A stretch of DNA of 64,000 nucleotides, taken from the NCBI GenBank assembly GCA_951217055.1, contig OX578277.1, positions 102,675,511 to 102,739,510 on the forward strand, given 5' to 3'. A program made the position numbers and the translations under genes. Positions within the stretch are counted from its first letter, which is position 1. Each line of letters begins with the position of its first letter. This document shows positions 1 to 11,645 of the stretch, in pieces. The DNA comes from Gerris lacustris. Lineage: Eukaryota > Arthropoda > Insecta > Hemiptera > Gerridae. Under the pieces are notes generated by a model. It saw only the letters and a program-made list of their open reading frames with translations. It was not told the DNA's origin and searched no databases.

Positions 1-104
1 GCTTACTTTACTGAGTACTATGAGTACTGTGCTTACTTTACTGAGTACTATGAGTACTGTGCTTACTTTACTAAGTACTATGAGTACTGTGCTTACTTTA
101 ACTT
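1..104. repeat. 30-bp tandem repeat, cut by the left window edge
   Basis: A 30-bp unit beginning GCTTACTTTACTGAGTACTA repeats at positions 1, 31, 61 and partly at 91, with one base difference between units. The array touches position 1, so its true length is unknown. Confidence 0.95.
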
Positions 105-153
105 TGGTCCTATGACTTTTTGTCGTAGGATCATCCCTTCTACCTTAAATAGA
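101..153. repeat. Dispersed repeat fragment, inverted match to 44491-44542
   Basis: The stretch around TATGACTTTTTGTCGTAGGA is the reverse complement, with small gaps, of 44491-44542. It is a fragment of an unclassified interspersed repeat. Confidence 0.7.
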
Positions 154-599
154 GACATGTTTTTCAGTTTTTTGTTAAATTTTCGACTTTTTTTTATCAG
201 CTGATTCTAAATTCTTTTATTATTATATTCTTATATCGTATAGTTAAAAACAAGTATAAAGAAAATGTAAACAAATAAACAAAAATTGAATAGTTAATTT
301 TTTTGTTATAAAGGATAAAGATTAATAAATTTGTTTTGTTTTCGCATAAACTCATCTAGAACTCTAGATGTAAACAAACCTCCTTTCTCTCTTATCTTTT
401 TACATTCTACCGACATTTATAAGGTAACATTTTATTTTTATGTTAACTATATATTTAATTGTGTTTATTATCATTATTATGTTTGTTTAATTTTGGCTTT
501 CTGTTGCAAAACTATAATCAATATTAGCTGTTTGTACGATGTAGTTTATACTGAGTTCTCTCTTGCTCACGTATTGACACCACAACATTTCATGGAAGT
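154..599. other. AT-rich sequence, no gene recognised
   Basis: The open frame at about 331-666 starts at a non-ATG codon, has no recognisable domain and runs into a dispersed repeat, so it is not called as a gene. Confidence 0.6.
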
Positions 600-790
600 C
601 ATGTGTGGGATTTCCACACCGGTACTTTTGTTTCCAAAGCCTTTTAGGAAAGAATTAGGACTATAATATACATCATTCATTCCATTACTAAGAATATAAT
701 ACTCTCAAAATCGTAGTTTCAGTCTATTTATAAATTGAAACTAAGTAGTATTGTAATGAATAACAATGCTAAAAAAGGTTTGCAAGGTGA
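600..790 (+). repeat. Dispersed repeat, direct match to 44030-44205
   Basis: The segment containing ATTCATTCCATTACTAAGAA and the following AATAACAATGCTAAAAA is repeated in the same orientation at 44030-44205, with several small indels. No coding content is seen. Confidence 0.8.
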
Positions 791-1039
791 AGACCTTGTT
801 TGGTTATTGAAATACACCTCTTTTATGATGAACCTAAATAATTGTTGAAGTTAAGAATTTGCTTCCAAGATGAGTGGCTCTAACTTATTTGAGGAGCCTA
901 GCATCAAAGACGGACATTCAACATTTTTTCCGAATTTCAGTTATTGATTGTTTCTTATAGATTTTTGGCTGCTGCATCAGATTCTGCTATCCATTTGCAT
1001 CAAAAACAACGATCAGAAAAGGGGTAAAAATGCAATAAT

Positions 1040-1590
1040 ATTTGTAGTTTTGTTTCAAATACGGACAAGTCAACTCACATTTTGCTTCAAAAGTGGACAT
1101 AACCGAAACAGCCAATCAGGAGGCTGCATTTTACTAACTCATTCCTATGATGCACTGCGGGCTTTAGCATCTGAATACCTACTCCTACCATATTTGTCAT
1201 ACATATTTAGAAAAATGATATCCCGAGGGGAAATCGAGAAATCAATTTTAGCTCTAATTTTGGGGGCACTACCCCCTAAGAACTCAAAACGTGAAAAAAA
1301 AAAAAAATATTTCTCCAATATTATTAGTCTAACCATTATTTTCTCCATAATTTTGCTTCAAAAACGGACAAAACCTTGTTTTTGTCTCAAAAGCGGACAA
1401 CTCCACTTTTTAACTCCATTTAGCAAAATATCAAAGAAATTCACATTTTCAGTACTTCTAACTAGTTTTGAGTCTATTAAGAATCTACAGAAAAAAATCA
1501 TTGCTCTAGCACCTGTAGAATTTGAGCTACAGTTTTTCGGCTCTCCTGTAAAATTTTGAAATGTGCTCTTGTCCATCTTTGATACTAAGC
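1040..1590. repeat. Dispersed repeat with recurring CAAAAGCGGACAA word
   Basis: Variants of TTGCTTCAAAAGCGGACAA occur near 1050, 1080, 1353 and 1382. The segment 1185-1320 between them is a fragment, in reverse orientation, of the repeat family that also occurs at 27065-27692. The long open frame here (948-1559) spans both repeat types and is judged non-genic. Confidence 0.65.
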
Positions 1591-2935
1591 TCCTCATTTG
1601 ATCCTGAGGTCTTATATTAAAAATAGATATATTCTTAACTTCGGACAGTACAAAAAGATTCCCTTATAAGAGAATTAAACCATAGGTTTTGGGGTTATAA
1701 CATTGAGTGAACCTTACATTTCTCGGGAATGATTACCATAGTATGTTTTCCCTATAAATTATGTGTTCTGTTGCTTTGTGTTGAATTATATTGTTCTGTG
1801 CTATGATAACAGATCTTCTTGTAATTAAGGATCACCAAAGAAATCAAATTCACAAATAAAGCACACTTAAAGCAACTTACAAGGTGGGATGCCTTTAAAA
1901 TCATTTGTCTATTAAAAAAACACTTGGGTAGGGAATAAATAATGTTAAAATAAAACAAACAAATCAAAAGTAACATATTTTATACTTTTTACATTTATTT
2001 ATATAATGATTAAAATATATGATTATAGGTAATCCAATTTTTGACTAGAAAATAAGCTTAGACTTAATTAAAAAATATCATTGTGTCAAATCAATTTCAA
2101 AATAAATTATGTGCTTCATCAATTCAGCTTTTCATGTACTCAGGTTTTTTTTTAAATGCGAAATTGACATTTTTTTTAAACTTCTATAAAAAAAAAAAAA
2201 AAAAAAAGTTAAGGCACAACAATTCAATAGGCTTTTACATTCAAATGTCATACATATAATGTCAAAAAATATACATTAATACATTTTTATTCAAAGTTTG
2301 TTATTTAAGTAAATCTATGATTATAATTAACCAGCTGATATTAGACAACTTTTAAGAATTCTTTCGATACATAAAGCTGCAGTTATTTCTATTTTAATTA
2401 AATTGTTACTTTTGTATTTAATACTTATCTAAAAGTCAAAGCGATACTATTTTGTTACTACTATACTATTATTATAAAAATCAGTATTTTTTTTTTTTTT
2501 TTTTTTTTTTTGCAATATCTTTACTCTTAAGCTAAATTATAAGTTAAAAATAATAATGCATAAAAAGTTAATATAATTTATAAGCTTTATTCTACTTTTG
2601 ATTTTATATTTAGTTTATGAATATATAAAATTTATTATTATAATATATACAGTGGGGTACAATGGTACAATCTAGCCAAGTGTTCTCTTAAACTCTTGGC
2701 TCCATCCGAACTTATTTACCAAAATAAATGGCGGTGGTTCAAATCTCAGGGAAGTAGGACATATTTTACACTTACAATCATATCAATTGGATGTGTGAAG
2801 TGTCCAGTGTCCGGTCCCCCCCCCCCCCCCAGGTCGAAGCCCAGGAGTTGGAAACTTACAAGTACAACTTTCAGTTGTAAAATTTAAACAAAAATTTAAA
2901 ATGTATTAAATTATAAACATTAAGTCTTTGAACAC
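1591..2935. other. AT-rich intergenic sequence with homopolymer tracts
   Basis: It holds long A runs (about 2190-2208), a T run (about 2488-2510) and a C run (about 2816-2830). Nothing coding is recognised. At 2650 a CAGTGGGGTAC motif resembles a transposon end, but no partner end was found. Confidence 0.6.
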
Positions 2936-2937
2936 CT

Positions 2938-3030
2938 TTTAGGTTTCTTTACAAAGTACAAAAAGAAACCTTATATAACGGCTCTGTCTGTCTGTCTGTC
3001 TGTCTGTCCGTTGCTTGTTTATATTTTAAG
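2938..3030 (+). repeat. Left end of a (TGTC)n-core repeat family
   Basis: The sequence starts AGGTTTCTTTACAAAGTAC, continues with AAAAAGAAACC, then TATATAACGGC and a run of CTGT units before CCGTTGCTTGTTT. The same order recurs in the fuller copy at 48746-49239. Only the left end is present here. Confidence 0.75.
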
Positions 3031-3209
3031 ATGATTATCGTGATGATAGGCTCGTGATATTGTAAGAGTTGCTTTTATGATACTTTCGACCTTGACTAAT
3101 GTCAACTTCAGTCTTTATTAACTGTAACAACCCAAACAATATTGTTAATTACTCCTTAATAACAATATTGTCATATCCTTAATAACATATTAACATATAG
3201 ATTTTATCT

Positions 3210-3516
3210 CTTAATAACAATAATCTTTATTTATTTGTAAAGTTTACTCTCTTATGAAGTCATTTATCTTTCTTTCTGGGAGAGCGTCATAAGTTGGTCT
3301 TTAAAAATAAAATGTAAAAAAATATATTGGTCTACAAACCCAATACAACACACAAAATTAATTTAAATTTATCAAATTTTGTGCGTTTTATTGGGTTAGT
3401 TGACCAATATTTTTTTTAATTTTAAACTTAAAGACCAATTTATGATGCTCTCCCAGAAAGAAAGATAAATGAGTAAACTGATTAATTTAAAATAAATTTA
3501 GATTATTTTTATTAAG
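3210..3516. mobile_element. Fold-back element, about 307 bp
   Basis: Two inverted arms of over 100 bp surround a short AT-rich loop. For example, TCTTTCTTTCTGGGAGAGC on the left is answered by GCTCTCCCAGAAAGAAAGA on the right. No open frame is present; it looks like a non-autonomous fold-back transposon. Its target duplication was not resolved. Confidence 0.75.
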
Positions 3517-3573
3517 GGATAAAAACTATATGTAATTATGTAGTTTTTCCCCCTTTTTTGTCCTTTTTATATT

Positions 3574-3764
3574 AACTAAAGGTGTAGATATGGGTCGTAT
3601 AAAACGATGTGTTTAAAATGTTTATAATTTAAGAATGGCTATATTTCGCCCCACTCCTGGGCATAGACGTGCCTGAAACAATAATAATATAGCCATTCTT
3701 AAATTCTTAAATTTTAAACACATCGTTTTATTACCCTTCACGACCCACATCTACACCTTTAGTT
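3574..3764. mobile_element. Fold-back element, about 190 bp
   Basis: The left arm begins AACTAAAGGTGTAGAT and the right arm ends ATCTACACCTTTAGTT. Arms of about 80 bp, imperfectly paired, enclose a GC-richer loop with CCCCACTCCTGGGCATAGAC. Confidence 0.75.
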
Positions 3765-4021
3765 TAAATGTAATTATGTTTGAAAGGATAGGAGTTTTTT
3801 GTACATTGACTTTAATAATTTTGAAGCATTTGAACATACCGAATCTCAATTATAGCAAGGTTTTGTTTCAGTTATCTATCATCGAGCTATACAAGACTAT
3901 TAGAATTAATTTGATTCTATTTTTGAGTAGGCTTTACTTTTACTAGAATAGAATATATTATGACTTCTCTTTGTCTTAAAATATCTTTTGACTTTTCTTT
4001 TAAAACTAAATACTGCTATTA

Positions 4022-4602
4022 GTCCAGGAGATAGTGTGCAAAAAAGTGTCTGACTAACATCAAGCTAGAATTTTGTATACAAGTCAATCTTTTAGCGCCT
4101 TTTAAGAATATGTGGTCGGCTATGTTTGTCTGCGGGACATAGCTTGGCAATAGGCGTTTGAAAAAAACGCCTTGAAAAAAACGTTTGAGAGCGGCCATGT
4201 CTCACCAATTATGGTGGACAATGTGATTTTCATGAACCTGAGTACAGAATTAGTTAGTAGACCGAAAATCAAGTTGATGTTAGTCTGTCCCTTGACAGGT
4301 GACCACGTTGATTTTTAGTAATATTTGAATAACTAACCTATCAAGTGTGAAAATAACATCGACTTGATTTTTGGTCTACTAACTAATTCTGTACTTAGGA
4401 TCATGAAAATCACATTGTCCACCATAATTTGTGAGACATGGCCGCTCTCCACCGGTTTGTTTTTTTCAAACGCCTATTGCCAAGCTATGTCCCGCAGACG
4501 AACAAAGCCGACCATATATTAAAAGGCGCTAAAAGATTGACTTGTATACAAAATTCTAGCTTGATGTTAGTCAGACACTTTTTTGCACGCTATCTCCTGG
4601 AC
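4022..4602. mobile_element. Long-TIR MITE, family P, copy 1 (581 bp)
   Basis: Ends are GTCCAGGAGATAG at the left and CTATCTCCTGGAC at the right, flanked by TA on both sides (4020-4021 and 4603-4604). The terminal repeats run about 250 bp into the element, so it can fold almost fully on itself. Each arm contains an open frame of about 57 codons (for example from 4438) that recurs in every copy; it follows from TIR conservation. No transposase is present. The TA duplication suggests mobilisation by a Tc1/mariner-type enzyme (inference). Confidence 0.88.
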
Positions 4603-5146
4603 TATATGTTTAAGTTGTTTGATTTTTGTAAACACGATATGGTCTCAAGATTGTGGAAAAAAATCTTTCCACCTATATTATTATTTATTTGCATACAAGT
4701 TTTCATCTCAAGTACTGGTTATGGAATGAATAGACATCATTACCACAATTATTTACATTATTAAAAAATTATTTATAATTTCAAACAGTTACTTTGGTGG
4801 CTATGAAATTATTTACCCTTAAAAGGATCCACCTATATATACGTTTTTTTTTTTAATATTCATTAAATATAAAACAATGCTGACCATCAAAATTATTTTT
4901 TATTTTCAGATACTAAATTTTGATACTTCTTGTATCAAAAGTTAGTAGTCAAAAGTAGGTAGTCTCTCTATGATTTTAATCTCAACATTGGGTAGACTTT
5001 AATTAATCCTTAATTGTCACTGATAGTAGAGGGACAGACAATTACTTTGAAATATTAATATAAAAATTATTATTATTTTATTTTTTTACATTCTTTAATG
5101 ACCTCTAATACTATCAATTCTTACAATAGTATATTATTTTACTAGG
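4603..5146. other. AT-rich sequence, nothing recognised
   Basis: The open frame starting in the adjacent element reads through the boundary to 4764 by chance. No repeat or gene is identified. Confidence 0.5.
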
Positions 5147-5244
5147 CTGTGAAGTGAGTTTTTTCTTTACCGCGGCAATTACATTTACTGTAGAGCGAAG
5201 CGAGACAGTAAATATTGCCAAGGTAAAGAAAAAACACTTCACAG
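5147..5244. repeat. 98-bp hairpin with TTCTTTACC arms
   Basis: CTGTGAAGTGAGTTTTTTC on the left pairs with the A-rich right arm ending CACTTCACAG, around a central ACTGTAGAGCGAAGCGAGACAG. Related TTCTTTACC/GGTAAAGAA arms occur in a smaller hairpin at 38036-38079. Nearby, CCGAGGTAGCAG (5269) and CTACCTCGG (5640) form a wider inverted pair, so the hairpin may be the end of a larger element of about 500 bp. Confidence 0.75.
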
Positions 5245-6444
5245 TCGCGTAGCATATGCTATTTTTTCCGAGGTAGCAGACAATGAAAAAACATTAAATA
5301 TTAATCACTAATCAATATACAATAATAAGAAATATTAGTACATACTTAAGACTTAAAAAAAGAAACCTTAAAAAGAGGTTACACTATAAGAAAAGATAAA
5401 TAAAATGCATTGACATCTAGCGGATTTTAATTGTACTAGAAGCATTTCTACAAAGACTGCAGCGGTACTTACGGAAGTATTGACAACTACCCACCGGACA
5501 TAAAAAATCTTTTAGTTCCTAGGACGTAAAAGATTTTTTCTTTACAGCTAGGAGTAATGAAAAGATTTTTTAAGTCCACGTAATGAAAAAATGGATTTTA
5601 GCTATGTCTTTTAGGCTCTAAAGTTACTATTTCACAGCCTACCTCGGAAAAAACACTTTTTACTATCTTTAAAAGTATGTCTAAAAATAAAAATTTAAAA
5701 AAATCCAATTAAGTGGTTGTTCTATTAGTGTATATGTACTATTAGGTCATTGTAGGAAAGTCAAATCTACTTTACTCATAAGTTGTGAGTCTTATCTCAC
5801 CTCTTCAGGAATTGAATGCCAATTGTTAGTGAAAAAAAAAAAAAAAAAAAAAAAAACAGTTTTAGTACATTCACCTAAAAACACTAGTTTCAACTCTTCC
5901 GTTAAGTTTCTCCCAATTCATAAAAAAAGAACATAACAAATATATATTTGTAAATTACCTCATTCTCTAATTTTCACATTAATAAGCAAACAATATTTGA
6001 AATATATTATTTAAAGACAAGTCTCTTTATTATTGTATTTTTTTTTTTTTTTTAAACTTTATTGTGATACATTATATTGATAAAGAGGGTTAAGCCATAA
6101 ATTAAAAGAATAAAAATAATGCTAACTTTTTTGGTTCATTTTATTTTCTTTAGATTCCTGAAAGATCTCGGATATTACCCAGAAAAAAAGTGAAAAAAAA
6201 AAAAAAAAAAAGTGGACTTGTTTTGGTGAGTGCATACTTTTGTAATAATCAACAATTAATGATTTATTATATTAGTAAAAATAGCAAAAAATTGGACTTC
6301 AAAATTATCAATATAAAAATTTAATTTGAGTGCATAAATTAAAGCACTTTGTAAAGTAACATACTTGACAAACACTCTTTATAAAAGTTTTTTCATTTAT
6401 ATTTTTTAATGTAAAGTCTAATGTTCCTATAGATATTAATAATA
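5245..6444. other. AT-rich sequence with A/T homopolymers, no gene
   Basis: Long A tracts lie near 5830-5856 and 6194-6210 and a T tract near 6040-6053. No gene is seen. Confidence 0.55.
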
Positions 6445-6638
6445 ATTAGTATTAACTTTTGACATCAAGAAACAAAAGTGGAGGGGAGTCAATGAGCTCA
6501 CTGGATTTTGAATAGAAGAAGGTCGGGCCAACTAGGCAAATAAAAATGACACTGGCTCCACCCCTCCCACAGGCCTAGTGGCTTTATTTTTTTCCTCATA
6601 TAGGTTGGCCAATCTAAGTGTCAAAGTTTAATACTAAT
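6445..6638. mobile_element. MITE family Q, copy 1 (194 bp)
   Basis: The left end ATTAGTATTAACTTTTGACA is answered by TGTCAAAGTTTAATACTAAT at the right end. The body (CACTGGCTCCACCCCTCCCA, then a T-rich stretch and GGTTGGCCAATCT) is the same in the copy at 25521-25722. Confidence 0.85.
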
Positions 6639-6715
6639 TTTAAAGAGTATAACCCACTTTATTTGTGTGTTTATAATAGGTTTGTTCCAACCACACTTCA
6701 AACTACCGTATTGCT

Positions 6716-7633
6716 TAGAATATAAGACGCACTTTTTTCCGTTTTTGCTTCTCCAAAAATCGGGGTGCGTCTTATATTCGAGGAGTGTTTATATATGATG
6801 CATTAATTTTTTTCCAAGAATTTTAGTTCGAAAATCGGGGTGCGTCTTATATTCAAGGAGCGTTTATATATGATGCATTAATTTTTTTCCAAGAATTTTA
6901 GTTCGAAAATCGGGGTGCGTCTTATATTCGAGGAGTGTTTATATATGATGCATTAATTTTTTTCCAAGAATTTTAGTTCGAAAATCGGGGTGCGTCTTAT
7001 ATTCGAGGAGTGTTTATATATGATGCATTAATTTTTTTCCAAGAATTTTAGTTCGAAAATCGGGGTGCGTCTTATATTCAAGGAGCGTTTATATATGATG
7101 CATTAATTTTTTTCCAAGAATTTTAGTTCGAAAATCGGGGTGCGTCTTATATTCGAGGAGTGTTTATATATGATGCATTAATTTTTTTCCAAGAATTTTG
7201 GTTCGAAAATCGGGATGCGTCTTATATTCGAGGAGCGTTTATATATGATGCATTAATTTTTTTCCAAGAATTTTGGTTCGAAAATCGGGATGCGTCTTAT
7301 ATTCGAGGAGCGTTTATATATGATGCATTAATTTTTTTCCAAGAATTTTGGTTCGAAAATCGGGATGCGTCTTATATTCGAGGAGCGTTTATATATGATG
7401 CATTAATTTTTTTCCAAGAATTTTGGTTCGAAAATCGGGGTGCGTCTTATATTCGAGGAGCGTTTATATATGATGCATTAATTTTTTTCCAAGAATTTTG
7501 GTTCGAAAATCGGGATGCGTCTTACATTCGAGGAGCGTTTATATATGATGCATTAATTTTTTTCCAAGAATTTTGGTTCGAAAATCGGGGTGCGTCTTAT
7601 ATTCAAGGGCGTCTTATATTCGAAGCAATACGG
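6716..7633. mobile_element. TA-flanked element nested in MITE M copy A
   Basis: Left end CCGTATTGCTTAGAATATAA and right end TTATATTCGAAGCAATACGG form terminal repeats. TA flanks both sides (6714-6715, 7634-7635). Deleting it with one TA restores the CTTCAAACTAGTTTGAA-type interior of the host MITE. Nearly all of its length is a 75-bp tandem array. TA duplication and TIR style suggest a Tc1/mariner/pogo-type non-autonomous element (inference). Confidence 0.85.
6781..7605 (+). repeat. 75-bp tandem array, about 11 units
   Basis: The unit starts (AGGAG) at 6781 and then every 75 bases to 7531. Each unit contains GCGTCTTATATTCGAGGAG, which copies the inner part of the host element's terminal repeat. 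Because 75 is a multiple of three, a frame stays open from 7160 to 7636 and would translate as 25-residue repeats; no sign of coding use is seen. Confidence 0.95.
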
Positions 7634-7743
7634 TAGTTTGAAACTGTCCGACGCATGCGCATTAGCAACAGGCGTTCAATTTTGGTCCAATGCGCAAGCG
7701 TCGGACAGTTCCAAACTAGTTTGAAGTGTGGTTGGAACAAACC

Positions 7744-8869
7744 TAATATTTTCTAGATGGAAAATAAATTAGTTTTCCTTGGATATTTTTTATTGTTATT
7801 ATTTTTAACAGAGATTCTTTAAAAATGTTTATTATCTAAAAAAAAAAAAGTCATTTTTAATTATCTTTATTGAATTATTTCTTTGTTTACATTTTATTGG
7901 CTATTTATTAATATATTTATAAATTTTAAATGCTTTTTATTTTATATCTATAAGCTAATGTAAGCACCATTTTTATTTGATTGTTAACGTGTTATTATAT
8001 TTATTAGATTGTCTGAAATTTCTACTTAACCTCACTCACTAAAGATAGATATCACTAAAAGATGTTGTTGAAATGAAATTATGGCACAAAAATATCTCTT
8101 GTATATTACACACCTTTGTGATAAAGAAGATAACTTCTCTATCAGCTTCTTTAACTTCAAATTTAACCAGAATGTGCTACTTTCTAATTATTACCTTGTT
8201 TCCATGATGTTTAAATACTGATTGAATGCAGTTTTGGGATCCAATGTTTAAAGAACTTTTTATTTACCAAACATTATATTTATAAGCCAGGAAATAAGTT
8301 AATTGGGTAAAAATATGTTAATTTTCATATGTCTAGAAACTTCAGACAAAATATGTAAACAAATTATTATTATTATTATTTTTTTTTTACATAAATATGT
8401 ATTTTATCAAAAGAATTAATAAAATAATAGAAAAAAAAAAAAAAAAAATAGTACTGTTTATACTGGCTTCTACTATAAAATGAAACTATAAAACTATTTT
8501 TATTTTCAAAAAAATAATTTTATACTCTCCAAGAACTTTATCTGAAAAGTTTAAGGAGTAGACACTACCACAAAAAAATATAGCAAACTATGTATTAAAA
8601 AAATAAATATCTTATAAGTATCCGTTCATATTTACAAAAATTTGTTATATTATCTTAATCCTTAATCTATTTCTTTTAAAGGGGTTTCTAACCACTAAAA
8701 ATTAAAAGAAAAGATAAGGAAAATACATAAATATCATATTATTTAGTATATTAAAAGTGTAGCTTAAAAAAAAAAAAAAATTAACAAATCTATTTTTAAT
8801 TTGTTAGTATGCATATAATTGATGTTTATCTTGTCTATAGAAAAAGCTTTTGAACTTACATTCTATATT
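7744..8869. other. AT-rich sequence, no gene
   Basis: Mostly A/T with homopolymer runs (about 8430-8449, 8766-8780). No repeat family or coding sequence is recognised. Confidence 0.55.
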
Positions 8870-9700
8870 GTCCAGGAGGTAGTGTGTATTAATGTGATTT
8901 ACTAAACTCAAGCTATAATTTTTTGGAATTAGTTAACTTTATTGGTATCCTCCAAGTAGTCCAGGAGATAGCGTACAAAAAAGTGTCTGACTAACATTAA
9001 GCTAGAATTTTGTATACAAGTCAATCTTTTAGTGCTTTTTGAGAATATGTGGTCGGCTAAGTTCGTCTGCGGGACATAGCTTGGCAATAGGCGTTTGAAA
9101 AAAACAAACCTGTTGAGAGCGGCCATGTCTCACCAATTATGGTGGACAATGTGATTTTCATGATCCTGAGTACAGAATTTGTTAGCAGACCAAAAATCAA
9201 GTCGATGTTATTTTCACAGTTGATTGGTTAGTTATTCAAATATTACAAAAAATCAAATTAACATCAACTTGATTTTCGGTCTACTAACTAATTCTGTACT
9301 CAGGATCATGAAAATCACATTGTCCACCATAATTGGTGAGACATGGCTGCTCTCCACTGGTTTGTTTTTTTCAAACGCCTATTACCAAGCTATGTTCCGC
9401 AGACGAACTTAGCCGACCACATATTCTTAAAAGGCGCTAAAAGATTGACTTGTATACAAAATTCTAGCTTGATGTTAGTCAGACACTTTTTTGCACACTA
9501 TCTCCTGGACTATAGAGTATGTTGCCCGAAAATTCCTTCTGTTAGTTAGTAAAAAATATTTCTTCAAATCAAAGTGATCACCTATCAAGTGGCAAACTAA
9601 CAGGCAACCGACAAAATATACTTGGAAAACACCAAAAAATTACTCACTCACAAAATTCTAGCTTGATATTAGTCACTTTTATGCACACTATCTTCTGGAC
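8870..9700. mobile_element. Diverged relative of MITE family P, split by copy 2
   Basis: Ends GTCCAGGAGGTAGTGTG and CACACTATCTTCTGGAC resemble the family P ends, and the net length without the nested copy is about 280 bp. The younger copy at 8959-9510 sits inside its left half. Confidence 0.75.
8959..9510. mobile_element. Long-TIR MITE, family P, copy 2 (552 bp), nested
   Basis: GTCCAGGAGATAGCGTAC at the left and CACTATCTCCTGGAC at the right, with TA at 8957-8958 and 9511-9512. It is inserted into an older member of its own family. Confidence 0.88.
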
Positions 9701-10742
9701 TAATATCTTATTTATTGATATTTCTATTATTTTTAGTTAAATTACATATTTGAAGTATAATACTAATTGTAAGGAATTAGTTTACATGTTATACTCCCAA
9801 TGATCTCCAAATTCCTTACTTAAATTACACATGAAGATATTTATGATGTAATTAATTTTATTAACATTTGAGTTCCTTTCTGAAGATTGTGACATTTAAA
9901 ATATTTATTTTTAGGTCAGAGGTTCTTATACTATTCAGCTTTTTGGTCCTTTGTATAAACCCCCCCTTTTTTTAATTATTATATAAATAATTAATATATT
10001 TTTAATGGTTCGAGGAATAAATTTTATTCTAAAGCTCAAAGTGTAAAGTAAAAGTGGGGTGGAGTTAACATAATTGGTGGTTCTGTGGTTTTTTTTGTAC
10101 CCAAATTGCTCGTTACAGCTGGCTTACACAAATTGACTGGTTTAAAATCAGGCTAACAATGTTCTTATGTTATAATTGAAAATAACATTTTTAACATAGC
10201 TTATTTGTATCATTAATTATTTCTTTGCGTCATTGAGCCGTAAAGGCATCGGGGATATCCTTACACTCTAAAGGTGTTGTGAAATAAAATACTGACCGCC
10301 CTAAGGACAACATTGACTTCAATGTTTGGGAACCACTTGCATAGATCGATACAAATAATTTTAATTCTTTATGATGCCTCTCTATTAAATTTCATATTGA
10401 TTGTACTAATCACTTTTAACTTGAGATTAAAACCATTATTTTTAAGTTAACTTATTAAAATGTTGTTTTATTTTTATCGAAACAATATTTTTTGTTTTTC
10501 TTTAAAATATAAAAAGATCTGGTTTTGATCGGATATAAGACTCAAATTATTATATTTGATTAGTTTTTATAAGCACCTCTTTGAGAGCTATAATTTATAT
10601 AAAATCTGACCAAAATCACTCTCGATTAAGTTATTTTTTTACTTAAATAATTTAGATTTTCCTTTAGGTCAAAGAAGAATTCATTTAGTGAAATGGTATT
10701 TTTTGCGCCATTAGATTTAGATGTTTACACCGTACTACGTTG
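9701..10742. other. AT-rich region downstream of the receptor gene
   Basis: It lies 3' of the receptor stop codon on the minus strand and must include the 3' UTR. A minus-strand AATAAA (plus TTTATT near 10467) is a plausible poly(A) signal about 270 bases past the stop. Nothing else is recognised. Confidence 0.5.
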
Positions 10743-11001
10743 TTACATATTAGAGTCAGAATCATCAGCAGCATGTGTTTTTAATTTCATCATTTCTGGA
10801 GAATGGACTACACGTGCTGAACCATTGATAACAGATGTCGTTGTGTTCCTCGATCTAGAAGATGAATTAGTTGCGTTGCGTCTCTTCTCAGCTCTTCCTG
10901 GACAGACTGCAGCTTCCAACAAGCGAAGTACACGAGGTTTGCAAACAAAAATGATGAATATGATGAGGCCTTGAAGTGTATTTGTGATGTCCGTAATGTA
11001 C
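10743..11001 (-). CDS. Methuselah-like GPCR, last exon: TM7 and cytoplasmic tail
   Basis: Read on the minus strand, the exon follows an acceptor ending GATGGCAG and starts at 11001. Its first base completes a Trp codon begun in the exon at 13161-13253. It encodes YITDITNTLQG, then the hydrophobic TM7 (LIIFIIFVC) and KPRVLRLLE, typical of the last helix of methuselah-type receptors. About 60 mostly polar, Ser/Thr/Asn-rich residues follow to a TAA at 10743-10745. The tail has no recognised domain. Function is inferred from family: a plasma-membrane receptor of the secretin-like (B) class, ligand unknown. The open frame on the opposite strand here is a shadow. Confidence 0.88.
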
Positions 11002-11426
11002 CTGCCATCATTTAAGTATGATTAGTTTTAAAGAATAAAAATTATGCAATTTTATTAATAAAAGAAGAGGGTAGATAAAATTTTCAACTTGTAAACAGCG
11101 TATTTTATTTAGTTCCAGATAACTAGAATTGATAATCTACAATGTAAAGGATGTTTTTATGTAATTGCTGTGCAGTTCCAATCCATCTATTTTAAGATTT
11201 AGTGGCCCAATGCATTAATAAATCTTTTTAAGTAAGAAATAATGAATGGTTTCTTGCAAAATTATATTTAATCACAACAAGAATTATTGTTCATCTTGCC
11301 CTGCCTTATATACTGCTGCAACCTGGATGATTTAGTTAGATTTTCTATCATCCACCCTATATCCTAGACCTTGATTTAAATGATTATAATATAATCTACC
11401 ACCACTGTCAAGAAGAGAATTTATTT

Positions 11427-11603
11427 TTGACAGTGGGAGGAAATGGAAACAGTGCGGTAGGGAGAAAATGAGAGCATGAAATTTTGACATCTAGAAGGTT
11501 GGGCCAACTAAACAAACAAAAATGTCCTCAGGGTAACAGCCTTGTAGATTTATTTTTTTCCTCACATAGTTTGGTTTGGCCATCCTGGGTGTCAAAAGTG
11601 AAT
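11427..11603. mobile_element. Diverged copy of MITE family Q
   Basis: TTTTTGACAG at the left and GGTGTCAAAAG at the right enclose AAGGTTGGGCCAACTAAAC and a T-rich, CCTCACATAG stretch, matching the order seen at 6445-6638 with many changes. It lies in the last receptor intron. Confidence 0.65.
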
Positions 11604-11645
11604 TCTTTTCTTGATGTTACTTTAAGAATATTAACTTCCTCAATA

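Larger units (their letters stand above)
6679..7743. mobile_element. MITE family M, copy A, carrying a nested element
   Basis: Terminal repeats GGTTTGTTCCAACCACAC and GTGTGGTTGGAACAAACC are flanked by TA. Intact copies elsewhere (20283-20417, 26845-26977) are only about 135 bp; this one is enlarged by a second element at 6716-7633. The body contains GACGCATGCGCAT and its inverted counterpart. Confidence 0.88.

Noticed and set aside
948..1559. 203-codon frame
   Set aside because: It starts at a non-ATG codon and crosses a repeated CAAAAGCGGACAA block and a piece of family G. No domain is visible.
7160..7636. 158-codon frame with 25-residue repeats
   Set aside because: It exists only because the tandem unit is 75 bp, a multiple of three. 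It lies wholly in a nested transposon and the earlier units of the same array contain stops.
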